Position numbers and translations under genes: made by a program. DNA of 64,000 nt from Olsenella sp. (GTDB lineage: Bacteria > Actinomycetota > Coriobacteriia > Coriobacteriales > Atopobiaceae): contig JALCMG010000006.1 in assembly GCA_022648325.1 (NCBI GenBank), forward strand, positions 79,061 to 143,060, read 5' to 3'. Below are positions 27,411 through 35,514 of the stretch, in pieces (position 1 is the stretch's first letter; each line of letters starts with the position of its first letter). A model generated the notes under the pieces. It saw only the letters and a program-made list of their open reading frames with translations. It did not search any database and had not been told where the DNA came from.

Positions 27411-29975
27411 ATGTGCGATAGCACTCAGCAGAACGACTTTGAGGTGCCTGCCTACGACGCGCAGGCAATCGAGGCAAAGTGGCAGAAGGCCTGGGAGGAA
27501 GAGGACCTCTACAAGACCGACGAGGACCCCTCCAAGCCCAAGAAGTACGTGCTGGAGATGTTCCCGTACCCCTCCGGCGACCTCCACATGGGCCACGCTC
27601 GCAACTACACCATCGGCGACGCCATGGCTCGCCAGGCCCGCATGCGCGGCTACGACGTGCTGCACCCCATGGGCTTCGACGCCTTTGGCCTCCCCGCCGA
27701 GAACGCGGCCATCAAGCACCACACACAGGCGGCCAAGTGGACCTACCAGAACATCGCGAACGCGGTCCACACCATGAAGCGCATGGGCTTCTCCTACGAC
27801 TACGACCGCATGTTCAACACCTGCGACCCCGAGTACTACCGCTGGGGCCAGTGGACGTTCATCGAGATGTGGAAGCGCGGCCTGGCGTATCGCGCCACCA
27901 GCCCCGTCAACTGGTGCCCCACCTGCAAGACGGTCCTCGCCAACGAGCAGGTCGTTGAGGGCCGCTGCTGGCGCTGCGGCTCCATCCCCGAGAAGCGCGA
28001 GCTCTCGCAGTGGTACCTCAAGATCACCGACTACGCCCAGGAGCTCCTCGACGACCTCGACAAGCTCACCGGCTGGCCCGAGAACGTCAAGGCCCAGCAG
28101 CGTAACTGGATTGGCCGCTCCGAGGGCGCCGAGATCGACTTCAAGCTGGCCGCCGAGGACGGCGTGACGCCCACCGACCGCACCATCTCGGTCTTCACCA
28201 CCCGCGCCGACACCATCTTTGGCGTCTCGTTCATGGTGCTCCCGCCCGAGAGCGACCTTGCCGCCGAGCTCGTCAAGGGCACGCAGTACGAGGCCGACTA
28301 CCTGCGCCTCAAGGAGGCAACCGAGAAGGTCTCCTCCGTCGACCGCCAGGGTTCCGCGCGCGAGAAGCACGGCGTCTTCACCGGCCGCTACGTGATCAAC
28401 CCCGTGACCGGCAAGCCCGCGCCGCTGTGGGTCGCCGACTACGTCCTTCTCGACTACGGCACCGGTGCCGTGATGGGCGTCCCCTGCGGCGACCAGCGTG
28501 ACTTTGACTTCGCGCGTAAGTACGGTCTGCCCATCCCGCCCATCATCTGCCAGAAGGAAGACCCCCTCTACGACGAGCTCAAGGACGAACGAGAGCTGCG
28601 CGTGACCAACGTCGACTGGGACCAGGCCATGGCCGCCGAGGGCTACCTCGTGCAGTCCGGCCAGTTCACGGGCATGAAGGGCGGCAAGCACTCCGAGGCC
28701 GTCGACGCCATCGTCGCCTGGCTCGAGGAGCACGGCTGCGGCCGCACCAAGGTGCAGTTCCGCCTGCGCGACTGGCTCATCAGCCGTCAGCGCTACTGGG
28801 GCAACCCCATCCCCATGATTCACTGTGACTGCTGCGGCGACGTGCCCGTGCCCGAGGACCAGCTGCCGGTGCGCCTGCCCGAGAACCTCGACCTTGGCGC
28901 GGGCGAGACGCTCGCCGAGTGTCCCGAGTTCTACGAGACCACCTGCCCCAAGTGCGGCAAGCCGGCAAAGCGCATCACAGACACCATGGACACCTTCACG
29001 TGCTCCAGCTGGTACTACCTGCGCTACACCGATCCGCACAACGACAAGGCCCCCTTCTCAAAGGAGGCCGTGGACCGCTGGATGCCCGTCGACAACTACA
29101 TCGGAGGCATCGAGCACGCCATCCTGCACCTGCTCTACTCGCGCTTCTGGACCAAGGTCCTGCGCGACATGGGCATGGTCGACGTGGACGAGCCCTTCAC
29201 CAACCTGCTCTGCCAGGGCATGGTCAAGGACGAGAACGGCGACACCATGTCCAAGTCCAAGGGCAACGTCGTGCCGCCGTCGAGCGTCATCGACCCCTAC
29301 GGCGCGGATACGATGCGCCTGGCCATCCTCTTCGTGGCGCCCCCCGAGAAGGACTTCGACTGGGATCCCGAGGCCGTGGCAGGCGCCAACCGCTTCATCA
29401 AGCGCGCCTGGCGCGTGGTGTGGCTGCTCTCGCACGGCGCCAAGAGGGGAGAGGTCGACGCGTCGAAGCTCTCCGGTGCAGACGCCGAGCTCAACCGCGC
29501 CCTTCACGAGCTGGGCATCAAGTGCACGAACGACTTCGACCGCGGCCAGTTCAACACGGCAATCTCCGCCTCGATGGAGCTCGTGAACGCCGCGTCCAAG
29601 TACGTGAACGACGTCCCCGAGGACAAGCGCGACGCCGCTCTCGCCTGGCGCGTGGCCCACGACATCGTGACCATGCTGGCCCCCATCTGCCCGCACTGGG
29701 CAGAGGAGCTCTTCCACGAGGCGCTGGGGCTTTCCGGCTCCGTCTACAACGAGCCGTGGCCTAAGTTTGACGCCGAGCAGGCCAAGAGCGACATGGTCGA
29801 GATCGCGGTGCAGATCAAGGGCAAGGTCCGCGCCCGCATCCAGGTGGCAGCCGATGCCTCCAAGGAGGAGTTGGAGTCCGCTGCCCGCGAGGCGGTGGCC
29901 GAGCAGATCGCCGGCAAGACCGTCAAGAAGGTCGTCGTGGTACCCGGTCGCCTTGTGAACATCGTCGCCATCTAG
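27411..29975 (+). CDS. leuS: Leucyl-tRNA synthetase
   Basis: This class I synthetase of 854 residues charges tRNA-Leu. It shows the HIGH-type DLHMGHARNYT, a CP1 editing domain, a zinc-binding pattern (CPTCKT...CWRCG), MSKSKGNVV (KMSKS-type) and the C-terminal tRNA-binding domain. An in-frame ATG at 27384 lies almost at the predicted transcription start, so the ATG at 27411 with GAGAAGGGG upstream is preferred. It appears monocistronic, and unlike ileS it has no T-box. Confidence 0.97.
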   Translation: MCDSTQQNDFEVPAYDAQAIEAKWQKAWEEEDLYKTDEDPSKPKKYVLEMFPYPSGDLHMGHARNYTIGDAMARQARMRGYDVLHPMGFDAFGLPAENAAIKHHTQAAKWTYQNIANAVHTMKRMGFSYDYDRMFNTCDPEYYRWGQWTFIEMWKRGLAYRATSPVNWCPTCKTVLANEQVVEGRCWRCGSIPEKRELSQWYLKITDYAQELLDDLDKLTGWPENVKAQQRNWIGRSEGAEIDFKLAAEDGVTPTDRTISVFTTRADTIFGVSFMVLPPESDLAAELVKGTQYEADYLRLKEATEKVSSVDRQGSAREKHGVFTGRYVINPVTGKPAPLWVADYVLLDYGTGAVMGVPCGDQRDFDFARKYGLPIPPIICQKEDPLYDELKDERELRVTNVDWDQAMAAEGYLVQSGQFTGMKGGKHSEAVDAIVAWLEEHGCGRTKVQFRLRDWLISRQRYWGNPIPMIHCDCCGDVPVPEDQLPVRLPENLDLGAGETLAECPEFYETTCPKCGKPAKRITDTMDTFTCSSWYYLRYTDPHNDKAPFSKEAVDRWMPVDNYIGGIEHAILHLLYSRFWTKVLRDMGMVDVDEPFTNLLCQGMVKDENGDTMSKSKGNVVPPSSVIDPYGADTMRLAILFVAPPEKDFDWDPEAVAGANRFIKRAWRVVWLLSHGAKRGEVDASKLSGADAELNRALHELGIKCTNDFDRGQFNTAISASMELVNAASKYVNDVPEDKRDAALAWRVAHDIVTMLAPICPHWAEELFHEALGLSGSVYNEPWPKFDAEQAKSDMVEIAVQIKGKVRARIQVAADASKEELESAAREAVAEQIAGKTVKKVVVVPGRLVNIVAI

Positions 29976-30014
29976 ACGAGAAGCGCTGCGCCGGCGTAGG
30001 CCGGCATGTGTCAC

Positions 30015-30048
30015 GGCGGGTCCGGCGCCAGGCGCCGGGCCCGCCTTT
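30015..30048 (+). terminator. Terminator after leuS
   Basis: A strong stem GGCGGGTCCGGCGCC / GGCGCCGGGCCCGCC with an AG loop is followed by TTTCTCG, 40 bp after the leuS stop. Confidence 0.8.
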
Positions 30049-30208
30049 CTCGTACGTCCTATCTTTGGAGCATGCGCATGCGCGTAGACCTACCGCGCGC
30101 GTCCTTCTCGGCGTCCCCGGCGCCGCTGCAACTCCGGGGTCCTAGCGCCCTCGCCCACCGGCCCTTTGGGCCAACACCTCCCGGCTGCTCGCTCCCTTGG
30201 CAGCGGAC

Positions 30209-30895
30209 TTATGACGCCACTGCGGCGATGGCCCATGCGGCAAGGGCGAGCAAGGCCACTTCACCTGCAATTTTGAGAGCGGACAGAGCCCTTGCGGGAA
30301 CGGGGGTCGCGTCATGCTCGGAAACAAAGTTATCTGCGATGAACGCCGCTTGGGCGATAACGCCCCAGCCAAACAGCACGGGGACGTCCATCAGGCGCGC
30401 TGCCGCGTTGGCGGCAACCTTGCCCTGCGCGCCTGCCTCCATCTCGGCTGCCCCCCTTACCTCGAAGCCGCAGACGAGGGCCTTTGCCTCAAACAGCTTG
30501 AACAGAACGGAGCCGACAGTGCCGCTGATGGCGAGCACGGCCAGAAATGCAACGGAGATGTCGACAAAAATCAATTTGTGCCCCGCCCAAAACGACCTGG
30601 GTGCAAGGTTGGCTGAATACTGGTCGAGAGCAAAGGCTGTCACGATGAGCAGAACCAGGCTCATTGTTAGCCAGACGGCTGCGGCATCGCGTATGCGAAG
30701 CATCACCGAGGAGACCTTTGCCCGTCGGACGGCAACTCTCAACCCCCGTTGCCGCTCGTCGGACGAGAGGCCCTTGTCCTCGTCAAAGAGAACGTCGTTC
30801 CATCCCTTGCCCCTCTTTCTCATGTAGAGCCACGCAAGAAGGACCGGTAGGCCGATGACGGCTGCCAGGACGGCAACGACGATAACGGTATCCAA
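30209..30895 (-). CDS. Multi-pass membrane protein of unknown function
   Basis: I do not recognise a family. The TTG start at 30895 is preferred because a GGGGGGG tract lies 5 bp upstream; a GTG at 30973 would add 26 residues and lacks a ribosome site. The resulting 228 residues show about five hydrophobic segments (near residues 3-24, 70-92, 108-130, 170-190 and 208-227). A basic cytoplasmic loop GLRVAVRRAKVS lies between the first two. It faces leuS convergently and is divergent from the LuxR-PASTA gene. Confidence 0.6.
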   Translation of the reverse strand: MDTVIVVAVLAAVIGLPVLLAWLYMRKRGKGWNDVLFDEDKGLSSDERQRGLRVAVRRAKVSSVMLRIRDAAAVWLTMSLVLLIVTAFALDQYSANLAPRSFWAGHKLIFVDISVAFLAVLAISGTVGSVLFKLFEAKALVCGFEVRGAAEMEAGAQGKVAANAAARLMDVPVLFGWGVIAQAAFIADNFVSEHDATPVPARALSALKIAGEVALLALAAWAIAAVAS

Positions 30896-31078
30896 TGAAT
30901 CCCCCCCAACAATGCAGGAGATATGCTGGGATGTCCTCTCGAGTATAGAATGGAGGGCGTCGTCAGACTGCACGCGTGTTGTGGCCAGCGCATTGAATGC
31001 CTATGAGAGAAGGTTACGAAAGGCTCTTGATTGTTTAAGAGAAAGCGATGTTCTTAGAGAAGAGCGGGAGATCAAGCC

Positions 31079-31801
31079 GTGGCAGGTCATCCTTCCATAC
31101 ACCGAGGTCCCTCTTCGTTTGAGGACGTGCTCCATGGTGCTGGGCTCTCCGAGCGTGAAGCGGACTCGGTTCGGACGGTTGTGATGGGCCTCACTGCTGC
31201 CGAGGCCGCTCCGATGATGGGGGTTAGCGCGTCGACCGTTGGCAGCTATCGGCAGCGGGCCTACCAGAAGCTTGGCGTTGGCACGAAGGCGGAGTTCCTG
31301 AGAATGCCCTCGTGTGTCCAGTGGCAAGATGCCTTGGCCCGGGAGGATGCTTTTGGCAAAGTCGCACCCAAAGCGGTGCCTGAACTTGATGCCCCTAGGA
31401 AGGCGCAAACGTTCTACCTGCGCCTCTTCCTCAAGTGCCTTCTCGCCAGCGTCATCATTGTCTCTGCCGTCGTGTTGCTTTCTGTTGTTCTCAGGCCACG
31501 GCCCAGCTATGTCGACTCACCAAACGGCTTTATCTCGTCCGATTACGGTGACGTGCCAGATGTGACGGGCATGCGCGCGGATGCGGCCGCCTCCGCGCTG
31601 GCGTCGGCAGGATACTACCCGGAGTTTCAACCCTGCACTTCTTCGGAGGAGCCCGGAACAGCTCTTCGCGTAAGCGAAATCGGGGACATGAAGGGCGCTG
31701 AAGAGAACCGATCCGTCATAGCGTGGGATGGTGGCGGCGCCTCTGGCTATAACTTGCATGGCAATTGGAAGGCTTATGCCCTGATTGACGTTGCCGTCTG
31801 A
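31079..31801 (+). CDS. Membrane-anchored LuxR-type HTH protein with extracytoplasmic PASTA domain
   Basis: This 240-residue protein has an N-terminal LuxR-type helix-turn-helix (about residues 21-75; GLSEREADSVRTVVMGLTA...VSASTVGSYRQRAYQKLGV). A charged linker, one membrane helix (about 116-138) and an outside domain follow. The outside domain opens with a PASTA-like segment, DVPDVTGMRADAAASALA (about 157-185). The GTG at 31079 follows GCGGGAG by 8 bp. The topology is that of a ToxR/CadC-like one-component transmembrane regulator. PASTA domains can bind cell-wall fragments, so cell-wall sensing is plausible but inferred. The cognate promoter is unknown. Confidence 0.75.
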   Translation: MAGHPSIHRGPSSFEDVLHGAGLSEREADSVRTVVMGLTAAEAAPMMGVSASTVGSYRQRAYQKLGVGTKAEFLRMPSCVQWQDALAREDAFGKVAPKAVPELDAPRKAQTFYLRLFLKCLLASVIIVSAVVLLSVVLRPRPSYVDSPNGFISSDYGDVPDVTGMRADAAASALASAGYYPEFQPCTSSEEPGTALRVSEIGDMKGAEENRSVIAWDGGGASGYNLHGNWKAYALIDVAV

Positions 31802-31948
31802 GTGCGCGTTTATGGGCTGCGCCGTGCCGTCGACAGGTGGCAAATGTGGCAATTGGCCGCGTACCGCATACACGCTTTCCTCGTAGCGGTACCGTTGCGG
31901 CAAGCCAGGCATCTGCTGGAGGTTTCGTTTGGGGCGGGGGTAACCGCG

Positions 31949-32071
31949 ATGATTTACGGATTGAGTGCCTGGGATATTATCGGCGTGTTCCTCCTTGCGA
32001 TTCTCGTTGTCGCGCTGATCATCTTTGGCCTCGTGCTTCTTGTCAGGAAGGCCTGGGGCAAGCGCGACTAG
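31949..32071 (+). CDS. Predicted 40-residue single-span membrane peptide
   Basis: ATG 31949 opens a 40-residue peptide with a strong membrane helix (IIGVFLLAILVVALIIFGL) and a basic C-terminus (VRKAWGKRD). A G-rich tract lies about 10 bp upstream. The same frame is open to 31802 but that part looks non-coding. It could be a small membrane protein expressed with the LuxR-PASTA gene 147 bp upstream. Support is limited to composition and position. Confidence 0.4.
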   Translation: MIYGLSAWDIIGVFLLAILVVALIIFGLVLLVRKAWGKRD

Positions 32072-32549
32072 CCATCCTCCGGTCCCCGTTACACATTCGA
32101 CGCTCGATTGTGTAGCGACCTGCACGGGTCACACATTCGGGTGCGAATGTGTATCGGAATAGACTTCACCCAGGGGAATTGCTCCCGGATTCCGGGTTTA
32201 CTGGCAGGACCCCGTACCCAAAATTTGCGGTTGCCGGTCAAAATTCGTGATTCCGCTTAGTATCACCCCATGGGTGCCATTTCCCTACCTGCGGCTCCGT
32301 AAGAAGTTAGAGGCTTCGTACTCGACAATTCGCCGAAAAAGGGCCGGCAACCGCAATTATTGGGCAGAGCATGCCGCCAAGGGGACCCTAAACGCTTGGC
32401 TTTGCGCTAAACCACGCTCATCGCGAGCGTCGGCCCCCAAATGCTAACAGTCGCGCGCCGCCATGTTTCAGGCGTGCGAAACCCCCGTTACCATGCTCGT
32501 TTGGTTCCGATTCTTACAAGACCCAGCGAATCGCCCCACGTAAAACGGC
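32072..32549. other. 478-bp non-coding region with short palindromes
   Basis: Apart from the ACACATTCG palindromes at 32090-32152, nothing was recognised. The GC content is lower than in flanking genes. It probably marks a deletion junction upstream of the truncated permease. Confidence 0.5.
32090..32152. repeat. Two ACACATTCG palindromes
   Basis: The first (32090-32114) pairs TACACATTCG with CGATTGTGTA with one mismatch. The second (32131-32152) pairs ACACATTCG with CGAATGTGT perfectly across GGTG. They lie 19 bp after the small membrane ORF and could be operators or a terminator. Confidence 0.6.
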
Positions 32550-33287
32550 ATGATGATCAGCCTTGCGCTCATCTGCCTCATGGACACCCTCGTGGTTCTC
32601 GGCTTCTGGCACTACGTGCCTTGGGGGGAGCTCGCCGAGTCCGCCTCGCCTCACCTGCTCTACGGCGAGAATCTCCTTGGCGACTTTGGCAAGGTGTGGA
32701 TGAGCGTGGTGTCTGCACCGGCCTTCATCGGCGCGCAGAACTCCACGGTGAACGGCCTCTCCCAGGTCTGCGACGGCATGACCAAGGTGAACATGATGCC
32801 GAGGTTCTTCTCGCGAAAGAACCGCTTTGGCGCGTCGGCGGTGGCCGTCCTCTTTGTCACCATCTCGATCTGCCTCATTGCGTACTTCAGCGGCGGCTCC
32901 TCGGACTCCATCTCGTTCCTGATCCTTGTGGTGACGGTGCTTTGGCTCGTCTCGTGCATCTTTGCCGACATCGACGTGCTGGTGCTTCGCCGTCGCTTCC
33001 CCAAGGCGCCGCGCGCGTTCAAGGTGCCCGGCGGTTCCGTGATCCCCGTCATTGGCATTGCCGGCACGGTGTTCATGATTGTCAACATCTCGAGCGACCC
33101 CGCGGAGGCGGTGGCGATTTGGATTCTCGCTGGCGTGACCTTCCTGGTCCTGGGCGTCTATTCGTTCTTCTGGATCAAGTACAAGATGAGGATGCCGGTC
33201 TTCGAGCCGGTGCCGATTCCCGAGGTCCTTGCCATGGAGAACGACCTCTACTACGAGATCCGCCACCGTCGCGGAATCTGGCGCTAG
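32550..33287 (+). pseudogene. APC-family amino acid permease, 5'-truncated
   Basis: The 245 residues match only the C-terminal half of an amino acid/polyamine/organocation permease. About six membrane helices are present, with the typical NGLSQVCDGMTKVNMMPRFF loop and FPKAPRAFKVPGG motif. A full permease has 12 helices and about 480-500 residues. Nothing resembling the N-terminal half lies in any frame upstream, and the first ATG (32550) has no good ribosome site. It is most likely a remnant left by a deletion. Confidence 0.75.
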
Positions 33288-33336
33288 GGGAGTGCGGCGC
33301 GCTGTGGCGCAGCGGGGACGACTGCGAAGGCGCGTG

Positions 33337-33445
33337 CTGCAGATTCCGATCGTTTAGGGAGCCCTAACCGATCGGGGAATGCAGCCAAGCGCCAATGGTG
33401 AGAATTCCGATCGTTTAGGGAGCCCTAACTGATCGAAACTTGCAG
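33337..33445. repeat. Family A palindromes, tandem pair upstream of rimP
   Basis: Copy 33337-33384 and copy 33401-33445 share the inner sequence ATTCCGATCGTTTAGGGAGC followed by CCTAAC and a GATCG-type right arm. Their identity suggests recent duplication. Both precede the rimP-operon promoter. Confidence 0.8.
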
Positions 33446-33544
33446 GAGAGGGGAGCGCAAGCCGAGGCTCGCAGACCAGGCTCGCAGGCACGCCCCGAGA
33501 CGCCCCGAGACCGTGGCGTCCTTGTGGTGCCGCTCACCTGCTCC

Positions 33545-33573
33545 TTGACCGTTTGCCGAGAAGACCCTATACT
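33545..33573 (+). promoter_or_regulatory. Promoter of the rimP-nusA-infB operon
   Basis: TTGACC and TATACT are separated by exactly 17 bp, a near-consensus primary-sigma promoter. It lies about 95 bp upstream of the rimP start. It is the best promoter match in the window. Confidence 0.75.
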
Positions 33574-33668
33574 CGTCTCGCAATGCAGTAGTGATTCGTA
33601 GGAAGTGGGGTGGAGTTTCTCGCCCCGCTTCCTTTCTGTATGTACCTGTGATGTGCGAGGGAGGGGAC

Positions 33669-34175
33669 ATGCCCGCAGTGCCAGAGCACGACACGCGCCA
33701 GCGCATCCTTGACGCGCTCGAGGCAGCAGCGCCCGAGCATGGCATCGACATCGTCGACGTCGAGGTCGTGGGCTCGAAGAAGAACCCGTGCGTCCGCGTG
33801 CGCATCGACCACGCAGACGAGGAGGCTGGGCCCATCTCGCTTGACGAGGTGGCCGCCGAGACCGAGTGGATCTCTGCCGCGATCGACGAGCTCGACCCCA
33901 TCGAGGGGTCGTTCACGCTCGAGGTCTCGTCGCCGGGCCTCTCGCGCCCGCTGCGCCGCCCGCATGACTTCGAGCGCTTTGCGGGCGAGGACGTCTCGCT
34001 TGGAACCACGGCAACCGAGGGCCGTCGCCACTTCACCGGCCGCCTCGAGGGTCTGGATGGCCAGAACGTGGTTCTCACCGTTGACGGCGAGCGCGTGAGC
34101 ATCCCCCTCGACCAGGTCAAGAGCTGCAAGATCAAGCCAAACTTCGACGCCCCCTCCAACGGGGCCAAGGCCTAG
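33669..34175 (+). CDS. rimP: Ribosome maturation factor RimP
   Basis: RimP assists 30S subunit maturation. The ATG at 33669 follows GGGAGGGG, giving 168 residues; the frame is open upstream to 33591 without a ribosome site. The N-terminal domain contains GIDIVDVEVVG and the LEVSSPGLSRPL motif characteristic of the family. It is the first gene of the translation/transcription cluster and lies 12 bp upstream of nusA. Confidence 0.94.
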   Translation: MPAVPEHDTRQRILDALEAAAPEHGIDIVDVEVVGSKKNPCVRVRIDHADEEAGPISLDEVAAETEWISAAIDELDPIEGSFTLEVSSPGLSRPLRRPHDFERFAGEDVSLGTTATEGRRHFTGRLEGLDGQNVVLTVDGERVSIPLDQVKSCKIKPNFDAPSNGAKA

Positions 34176-34187
34176 AAAGGAATTCGC

Positions 34188-35441
34188 ATGGCATCAGAGA
34201 TGATGGAAGCGCTGATGGCGCTCTGCCAGGAGAAGCACATCGACGAGCTGTACCTGCTCGACCGCCTGGAGCAGTCGCTCGCCAAGAGCTACGCCGACAT
34301 CCTTCACCTTCCCTTTGGCGCGCGCGTCACCATCGACCACGCCACCGGCAAGGTCTACGTCTACGAACTCATCCCCAAGGAGGAGTCCTACGACGAGGAG
34401 ACCGGCGAGTACCTCGATTTTGACGAGAAGGACGTCACCCCGCCCGACACCTCCCGCATCGCGGCACAGCACGCCAAGGCCGAGATCCGCGCCATCGTGC
34501 GCAACGCGGCCCGCGTCCAGATCTACGAGGAGTTCTCGCAGCGCATCGGCGACATCATCACCGGCACGGTGCTCCAGACCACTCCCGACTTCACGATCAT
34601 CAAGATCCGCGAGGGCGTCGAGGCGGAGCTTCCCCACTTCGACCAACGCCGCTTCCCCGACGAGCGCAACGAGCGCCCCGTGGGCGAGCGCTACTCGCAT
34701 AACCAGCGCCTGAAGGCCATCATCATCGACGTGCGCGACCCGAACAACGACCAGCCCACCGTCCGCGGCGAGCGCCAGCGTCCGCCCATCGTGGTCTCTC
34801 GCACTCACCCCGACCTCATCCGCAGGCTCTTCGAGTTCGAGGTCCCCGAGGTCTACGACGGCGTTGTCGAGATTCGCTCTATCGCCCGCGAGCCCGGCAT
34901 CCGCTCCAAGGTCGCCGTCTCGTCCAAGGACGACCACCTCGATCCCGTGGGCGCATGCGTTGGCCCCAAGGGCAGCCGCGTTCGCACCGTCGTCTCCGAG
35001 CTCCGTGGCGAGCGCGTCGACGTGGTGCCCTGGTCCGACGACCCTGCGCGCTGCATTGCCAACGCGCTCTCGCCGGCACGCGTCTCTCGCGTGATCCTTG
35101 GCCCCGAGGACGGCTACGCTACGGTGATCGTGCCCGACGACCAGCTGTCGCTGGCCATTGGCAAGGAGGGCCAGAACGCCCGCCTGGCCGCGCACCTCAC
35201 CGGCATGCACATCGACATCAAGAACGAGTCGCTGGCAGCAGGCATCCTTCGCGACCTTCCCCACGCCGTCGAGGCGCCCGAGGGCGAGGTTGAGGAGGAT
35301 GGCGAGCAGCACCGCTGCGAGTATGTTGGCGAGAACGGCATCCAGTGCCGCAACATGGCCCGTCCCGGCTCGCGCTACTGCGGCATCCACGAGAAGTTCG
35401 TGAATGCCGAGGTCTCGGACGACCCCGACTCCCTGATCTAG
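34188..35441 (+). CDS. nusA: Transcription termination/antitermination factor NusA with Cys/His C-terminal tail
   Basis: NusA binds RNA polymerase and nascent RNA. The 417 residues show an N-terminal polymerase-binding domain, S1 (about 135-200) and two KH domains (including [14 protein letters not shown] and [14 protein letters not shown]). The last about 45 residues are unusual: C-x9-C ([11 protein letters not shown]), then YCGIH, a CCCH arrangement like a zinc knuckle. This replaces the acidic repeats of proteobacterial NusA. AAGGAATTCGC precedes the ATG. No ylxR gene follows before infB. Confidence 0.95.
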   Translation: MASEMMEALMALCQEKHIDELYLLDRLEQSLAKSYADILHLPFGARVTIDHATGKVYVYELIPKEESYDEETGEYLDFDEKDVTPPDTSRIAAQHAKAEIRAIVRNAARVQIYEEFSQRIGDIITGTVLQTTPDFTIIKIREGVEAELPHFDQRRFPDERNERPVGERYSHNQRLKAIIIDVRDPNNDQPTVRGERQRPPIVVSRTHPDLIRRLFEFEVPEVYDGVVEIRSIAREPGIRSKVAVSSKDDHLDPVGACVGPKGSRVRTVVSELRGERVDVVPWSDDPARCIANALSPARVSRVILGPEDGYATVIVPDDQLSLAIGKEGQNARLAAHLTGMHIDIKNESLAAGILRDLPHAVEAPEGEVEEDGEQHRCEYVGENGIQCRNMARPGSRYCGIHEKFVNAEVSDDPDSLI

Positions 35442-35514
35442 CGTCCCGAAGGGACATTCGTCTGCAGGCACTACCCGGGTGGCGTGGCCGCCCGTGAATG
35501 GAAAGGTTGGTCAC

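Noticed and set aside
33591..33668. N-terminal extension of RimP
   Set aside because: The extension has no homology to RimP and a strong GGGAGGGG site directly precedes the ATG at 33669.
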